Origin: Chrysochromulina tobinii
Taxonomy: Eukaryota > Haptophyta > Prymnesiales > Chrysochromulinaceae
Reading direction: 5' to 3'
Length of the DNA stretch: 52,363 bases
Assembly (NCBI GenBank): GCA_001275005.1
Contig: JWZX01002639.1
Coordinates: 1 to 52,363, forward strand
Numbering within the stretch: the first letter of the stretch is position 1; the number at the start of each line of letters is the position of its first letter. Position numbers and translations under genes: made by a program. This document shows, piece after piece, positions 48,895-52,363 of the stretch. Under the pieces are notes generated by a model. It saw only the letters and a program-made list of their open reading frames with translations. It did no database searches and was not told where the DNA came from.

Positions 48895-50031
48895 ATGGCG
48901 AGCACATCCTGCACGGCCGATCCCGCAGAGTTGGCCGCCGTGTCGCGGCTGACGGACTTTGCAGAGGTTAACGCCGCAGCGCACGCGGTAGGTACCGCCT
49001 TCCTCGAGAGCGCCGTCGCTGGACGAGCAGACCGCGCAGCGCTCGGTGCGAGAGCGCTGGCATACCTTCGCAGGCAACGAATGCTGCGACCCGCAACGGG
49101 CGAGGACGCCATCGCCGAGGTGCGAAACCTCTTGACAATTTCAGCCATGTGCGGATGGAGGCGCACCGCGCTGCAATATGCGCGTCAACTAGAAAGGCTT
49201 CCTGCATGTGCTGCCGACGATGGTTGCTTTTGCACAGCCGCAGGCCAGACGATCAACCTGCTCCGCAGCGAAATCAACTCGAGCGCCGCCGAGTCGCACT
49301 TTGCAGAAGTCGCGAAGACGCGATGTCCATATGCCACGTCGTGGCAGATGCCAACGCCGCTGCATGGCTACCAGACGGGGCTTCGAGCGCTGCCCTTTTG
49401 GAATCCAGACTCGTTTGCGGCTGGCCGGCTGCTCCGACAGAAGGGTCCGTCGTTGCTGCGCGAGCTACGCCCGTTTGTCCGACGACGTGGTGGGGGATCA
49501 GAAGACGGGTCCTCAGAACTGCAGCCGCCGCCATCGAGTCTCTGGTCCAGGGACACGGATAGCGTTGCCTACGAGCTGATCGAAGCAGGCCTGTGGAGGC
49601 AGATCACGCTCTTTGACGCGCAGCATGGCTGGAATGCATCGATCTGCACTGACCTCCTACAGAGAACGTGCGCGACGCTGAAAGCATTTGCCGCAACGGC
49701 CGACGGCAAGCGCGAGTTTGGCGGTAAGGTCAAGCTCTTTGAGCTTGGACCAGGTGCCTCGCTCTTGCCCCATTTTGGACAGAGCAACCGCCGGCTGTTC
49801 CTCCACATGGCGGTGCTGCTGCCCGCTGCAAATGCATCGGCGTCGCTACTGCGCGTCGCTGAGGAGACGCGGCGGTGGGGTTCACCCGGGGAGCTTCAGG
49901 TCTTTGACGATTCGTTCGAGCACAGCGTAAAGAATCAGGCAGGCAACGGGATTCGGGTTGTGCTGGGCGTGGAGCTGAACCACCCCGACATTGTGAGATT
50001 ACGTAGTTCAGTAAAGGCTCTTCGGTGTTGA
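48895..50031 (+). CDS. Aspartyl/asparaginyl beta-hydroxylase-like 2OG oxygenase
   Basis: This 378-residue protein starts at ATG 48895; ten more codons are open upstream but without an ATG. The C-terminal ~130 residues match the AspH domain: VKLFELGPGASLLPHFGQSN with iron ligand H293, RRLFLHMAVLLPA, then VFDDSFEHSV with the second ligand H343, and RVVLGVELNHPD whose Arg would hold 2-oxoglutarate. AspH enzymes use two His ligands and lack the usual acidic one, as here. The first ~230 residues (helical, with CxC and CFC) look like a small repeat region such as the TPR part of AspH, but no clear repeat was traced. Animal AspH hydroxylates Asp/Asn in EGF domains in the ER. No signal or TM is evident here, so the location and substrate are open. 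Confidence 0.82.
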   Translation: MASTSCTADPAELAAVSRLTDFAEVNAAAHAVGTAFLESAVAGRADRAALGARALAYLRRQRMLRPATGEDAIAEVRNLLTISAMCGWRRTALQYARQLERLPACAADDGCFCTAAGQTINLLRSEINSSAAESHFAEVAKTRCPYATSWQMPTPLHGYQTGLRALPFWNPDSFAAGRLLRQKGPSLLRELRPFVRRRGGGSEDGSSELQPPPSSLWSRDTDSVAYELIEAGLWRQITLFDAQHGWNASICTDLLQRTCATLKAFAATADGKREFGGKVKLFELGPGASLLPHFGQSNRRLFLHMAVLLPAANASASLLRVAEETRRWGSPGELQVFDDSFEHSVKNQAGNGIRVVLGVELNHPDIVRLRSSVKALRC

Positions 50032-50331
50032 CGGGGGGGAGAGTCGCGGCACTTTGCGATTTGAATAATTGAATTCGGTTGTTGAAATGTTGAATATGCT
50101 TGTGCTTGAATCCGACCGACGCGAGCATGCTCCGACGGTATTTCCTGATTTCCTGTGAACCCTGGGACGTGCTCGGGACGGCGGCCGCATGCACGTAGCC
50201 CGCGGCTCGCTCGTCTCATCTCTTGACTTGTAGAGGAATGTGCTCGGGACGACGGCTGTGTTTGCGAAACTCTCTCGCGTTCGTCTCGCACATGAAGATG
50301 ACCAACCACACGACCGACGCCTCGTGTGAAG
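50032..50331. other. Intergenic region, no gene seen
   Basis: 300 bp lie between two plus-strand genes and are AT-richer around 50060-50110. It presumably holds the AspH-like 3' UTR and Mpv17-like promoter. Nothing specific was recognised. Confidence 0.5.
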
Positions 50332-50895
50332 ATGCGCTTCGCCAAAGGATGGCCCTCTATGGTTGCCCGAAACTATGACCACCTCAACAGCACTCGCCCT
50401 CTGCTCATCAAGGGCGCAACGTCCGGCGCTTTACTCGGTGCGGGCGACATCACCTGTCAACTTCTTGAGAAGCACGAGTCCGTGGACCGTGCACGTGTCG
50501 TCCGGATGCTTGGCTGGGGCGCTCTGTTCAACGGGCCGCTTGGGCATCTGTGGTACCAAGGTCTGGATTGGGCCGTGCGATTAAAAGGCGCCCGTGGCGT
50601 TGCTGCCAAGGTGCTGCTTGACCAGCTCGTCTACACACCGCCGCTCACGTTTGGATATTTCGTGTGGCAACACGCGCTCAGCAGCGGTTCAAGTCTATCT
50701 GAGGCATGCATATCGGCATCCGAACGACTTTGGCCCACCTTGCAAGTCAATTGGCTATATTGGAGCGTGGTGCACGTGGCCACCTTTACTTTGGTGCCGC
50801 TCAACTATCGCGTAGCATTCATATCGACCAAGAACTTCTTCTGGGCCAACTATCTCTCCTGGGTAGGGAACGTCCGTAAAAATGAGTTGCATTGA
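50332..50895 (+). CDS. Mpv17/PMP22-family membrane protein
   Basis: This 187-residue protein starts at ATG 50332; a second Met at 50359 is also possible. Family landmarks are present in order: a first amphipathic helix with LLIKGATSGALLGAGDITCQ, GPLGHLWYQGLDW, LDQLVYTPPL, and the C-terminal signature NWLYWSVVHVATFTLVPLNY with RVAF and FWANYLSW. About four TM helices are expected. Members sit in mitochondrial inner or peroxisomal membranes and affect small-solute permeability or nucleotide pools; the compartment here is not determined. The gene is intact, without introns, and convergent with the RING-CH gene, whose stop lies 184 bp further on. Confidence 0.92.
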   Translation: MRFAKGWPSMVARNYDHLNSTRPLLIKGATSGALLGAGDITCQLLEKHESVDRARVVRMLGWGALFNGPLGHLWYQGLDWAVRLKGARGVAAKVLLDQLVYTPPLTFGYFVWQHALSSGSSLSEACISASERLWPTLQVNWLYWSVVHVATFTLVPLNYRVAFISTKNFFWANYLSWVGNVRKNELH

Positions 50896-51079
50896 ATTCC
50901 TAGTGAAGAAAGCACGGAGAGTGTAACGCACGCGTGAACATCGCGGAATTGCTAGCCGGAGCACTGCGGCAAAATACACTTTGTGATTGTGTGAGGTACG
51001 TCTGTTGAGCGAGCGCGCGCTCAGTCCTCGTCCACATCCTGATACTGCTTGAGTACTGTGTGACTGTTCGTCCAGAGCA

Positions 51080-52150
51080 TCAGTCCTCCTCCGGCCCGCG
51101 AGGCTCGTGGACGTACCGCGTGCCCGAGGCTGCACTCACAAACTCGGCGTGCACCAAGGGCGCCCTTGCAAGGAGCTCGCCAGTGGCCGCGCGTGCATTG
51201 ATACCCCAGCTGCCACGCAGCATCTCGTTTTGGAGCTGCGTGTGGCTCCAGCGCGCGTGCCCAAGACAGAGGAGAACAACAGGCAATTGCTGAGGCTGCT
51301 GCTGCTGCTGCTGCTCGCCGCCCGCTGCTGCTGCACGTTGGGCTCGCTCCGTCGCTGCCTCGAGAACCTCGAGCACGTTGACTCCATGGCGCACTCGCCC
51401 ATCCGAAGTCGCCGCGCTGCTGCCCGCATGCGACCCTTCGGTCTCTTCGTGAACGACCACAATGTCGTTTCGGGCACAAGGGCCGCCGATGAAAAACCGA
51501 ACCGTCACACCGGCCGCACGCGCCGCCGCGACAGCCGCGAGCAGGAGGTCTTTTGTGTTGAGGCGCTCCAGCATCTCTTGGATCACGTCGGACGATAGCA
51601 CCTCGCTGGGGCTGACGCCCGTGATGGCGCCATTGTCATGGACCATGATCTCCCGGCTCAGGTTGACGCCGCAGATACAATCTGAGCCGTCCGTGCCCGC
51701 GCCCGCCTCGCGCGCGTAGAGCAGGAAGACGCACGAGATCCAATGCCCTCCCCGAATGCGCAGCATCATGTTCAGCGCGGGCGGCAGCTCGCCCACGTCG
51801 CCTAACGACGTGCGAGTGGCGACAAGCAGCACGGGCGACTGAAGCGCAGCCACGATCGAGGCACCCGAGTCGGGCCGCACGAGATCGAGCAGCGCCTCGC
51901 TCGAAAGCCGAGCGGTTCGCAATCGAGCATGGCAGACCTCGCACTTCAGAAAGCGCTCGGGGTCGTAGTTGTGGCGCTCCCTCGAAGCGGCTTCAAGCAG
52001 CCGATGCGCCTGCCACTTTTGCTGACAGCTCAGATGGACCCATTTTTGAAAGCCGGAGCAGTCGCACGGCGCGATGAGCTCTTCCGAATCGTCACCTTCA
52101 AAGCAGAAGCGGCACCGAGGCGCGTCGGCAGCCGAGTCGCCCTCTGCCAT
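51080..52150 (-). CDS. RING-CH (MARCH-type) protein with AlgH/UPF0301-like domain
   Basis: This 356-residue protein starts at ATG 52148-52150, chosen because the RING follows closely. The RING-CH finger is complete: CRFCFEGDDSEELIAPCDC, then WVHLSCQQKW, then CEVCHARL (C4HC3 order). Such fingers usually act as E3 ubiquitin ligases. The following ~250 residues resemble the bacterial AlgH/UPF0301 (DUF179) domain: SPVLLVATRTSLGD, REIMVHDNG, RFFIGGPC, and the terminal CLGHARWSHTQLQNEMLRGSW, which corresponds to the family's GYAGWxxGQLExEL motif. A Gln run (QQQQQQPQQ) lies before it. No TM helix is apparent, unlike most MARCH proteins. The link of a ligase finger to this bacterial-type domain is unusual; the AlgH domain's function is not known. 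Confidence 0.82.
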   Translation of the reverse strand: MAEGDSAADAPRCRFCFEGDDSEELIAPCDCSGFQKWVHLSCQQKWQAHRLLEAASRERHNYDPERFLKCEVCHARLRTARLSSEALLDLVRPDSGASIVAALQSPVLLVATRTSLGDVGELPPALNMMLRIRGGHWISCVFLLYAREAGAGTDGSDCICGVNLSREIMVHDNGAITGVSPSEVLSSDVIQEMLERLNTKDLLLAAVAAARAAGVTVRFFIGGPCARNDIVVVHEETEGSHAGSSAATSDGRVRHGVNVLEVLEAATERAQRAAAAGGEQQQQQQPQQLPVVLLCLGHARWSHTQLQNEMLRGSWGINARAATGELLARAPLVHAEFVSAASGTRYVHEPRGPEED

Positions 52151-52363
52151 CCTCGAGAGAGGGAGCGCCCGGCCACAACTGTGAACATGTAGGTGTGAAT
52201 GTGGATTGAAATATTTTGCCGCTTGACCCCAACAGTTAAGCGGCCGTGAACTCAACGTGTGATGAGACAGTTGGCAGAGCTACCACAGAGGCCCAACCAG
52301 GGGGAAGGGGTATTGGGCATATGGGGTACCGTGCGGACGCATACCGGGAGATATGCTGCTCAT
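52151..52363. other. Upstream region of RING-CH gene, window edge
   Basis: Presumed promoter and 5' UTR of the RING-CH gene, then window end. GTGAACTCAACGTG (52246-52259) also occurs at 2513-2526; this may be chance. Confidence 0.5.

Noticed and set aside
2513-52259. GTGAACTCAACGTG present near both window ends
   Set aside because: Only 14 bp, two copies, not placed alike relative to genes; may be chance.

Overview
The window is nuclear DNA of a eukaryotic microbe, most likely a haptophyte or another photosynthetic protist such as a pelagophyte. The evidence is GC-rich spliced genes with GT-AG introns and one probable GC-AG intron, typical eukaryotic families (clathrin heavy chain, PUS7, PCIF1/CAPAM, SLC44, Mpv17, tubulin-tyrosine-ligase-like, MARCH-type RING, MLO-like), many coding minisatellites and homopolymer tracts, long ARM-repeat proteins, and a secreted Cys-rich motif (CDDGGPGS..Y..C..GTDC.DCG) that I associate with haptophytes and pelagophytes. 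The lineage is an inference. No rRNA, tRNA, CRISPR array, transposase or reverse transcriptase was recognised.

Layout: a coiled-coil protein (-), an FkbM methyltransferase (+), an Orai-like Ca2+ channel candidate (+), a three-exon thioredoxin/TMX-like protein (+), a small unknown protein (-), an SLC44/CTL transporter (-) divergent from an MLO-like protein with four EF-hands (+), a Rossmann-fold protein (-) divergent from a 2-oxoglutarate oxygenase-kinase-ZZ fusion (+), PUS7 (-), an HMG/YABBY-like Gln-rich acidic protein (-) divergent from a 2,846-residue Kelch-filamin-TTL protein (+), a PCIF1-like cap methyltransferase (+), clathrin heavy chain (-) directly behind an ARM/HEAT-WWE protein (-), a Cys-rich membrane protein (+), an aspartyl/asparaginyl beta-hydroxylase-like protein (+), an Mpv17/PMP22 protein (+), and a RING-CH protein with an AlgH/UPF0301 domain (-).

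Three signals stand out. First, six of the nine introns I can place are bounded by direct repeats of exon sequence that span both splice junctions, each containing AG|GT or AG|GC. Several share an internal decamer array or a common 3' tail rich in CTGAT, the usual branch-point form. This looks like recent intron gain by duplication or by introner insertion. Second, clathrin heavy chain is interrupted by a single extra base that makes an in-frame UAA, and it has no obvious start codon: its first recognisable exon is in frame with the upstream ARM/HEAT-WWE open frame. Third, several proteins have unusual domain combinations (2OG oxygenase-kinase-ZZ, Kelch-filamin-TTL, MLO-EF-hand, RING-CH-AlgH).

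The genes do not form one pathway. They are mostly housekeeping and signalling genes: two calcium-linked membrane proteins (Orai-like, MLO-EF), RNA modification (PUS7, PCIF1), vesicle traffic (clathrin), and microtubule or cytoskeleton (TTL). An ACCGGT motif, often with GTAAAAAGACA beside it, recurs upstream of many start codons and may be a promoter element.
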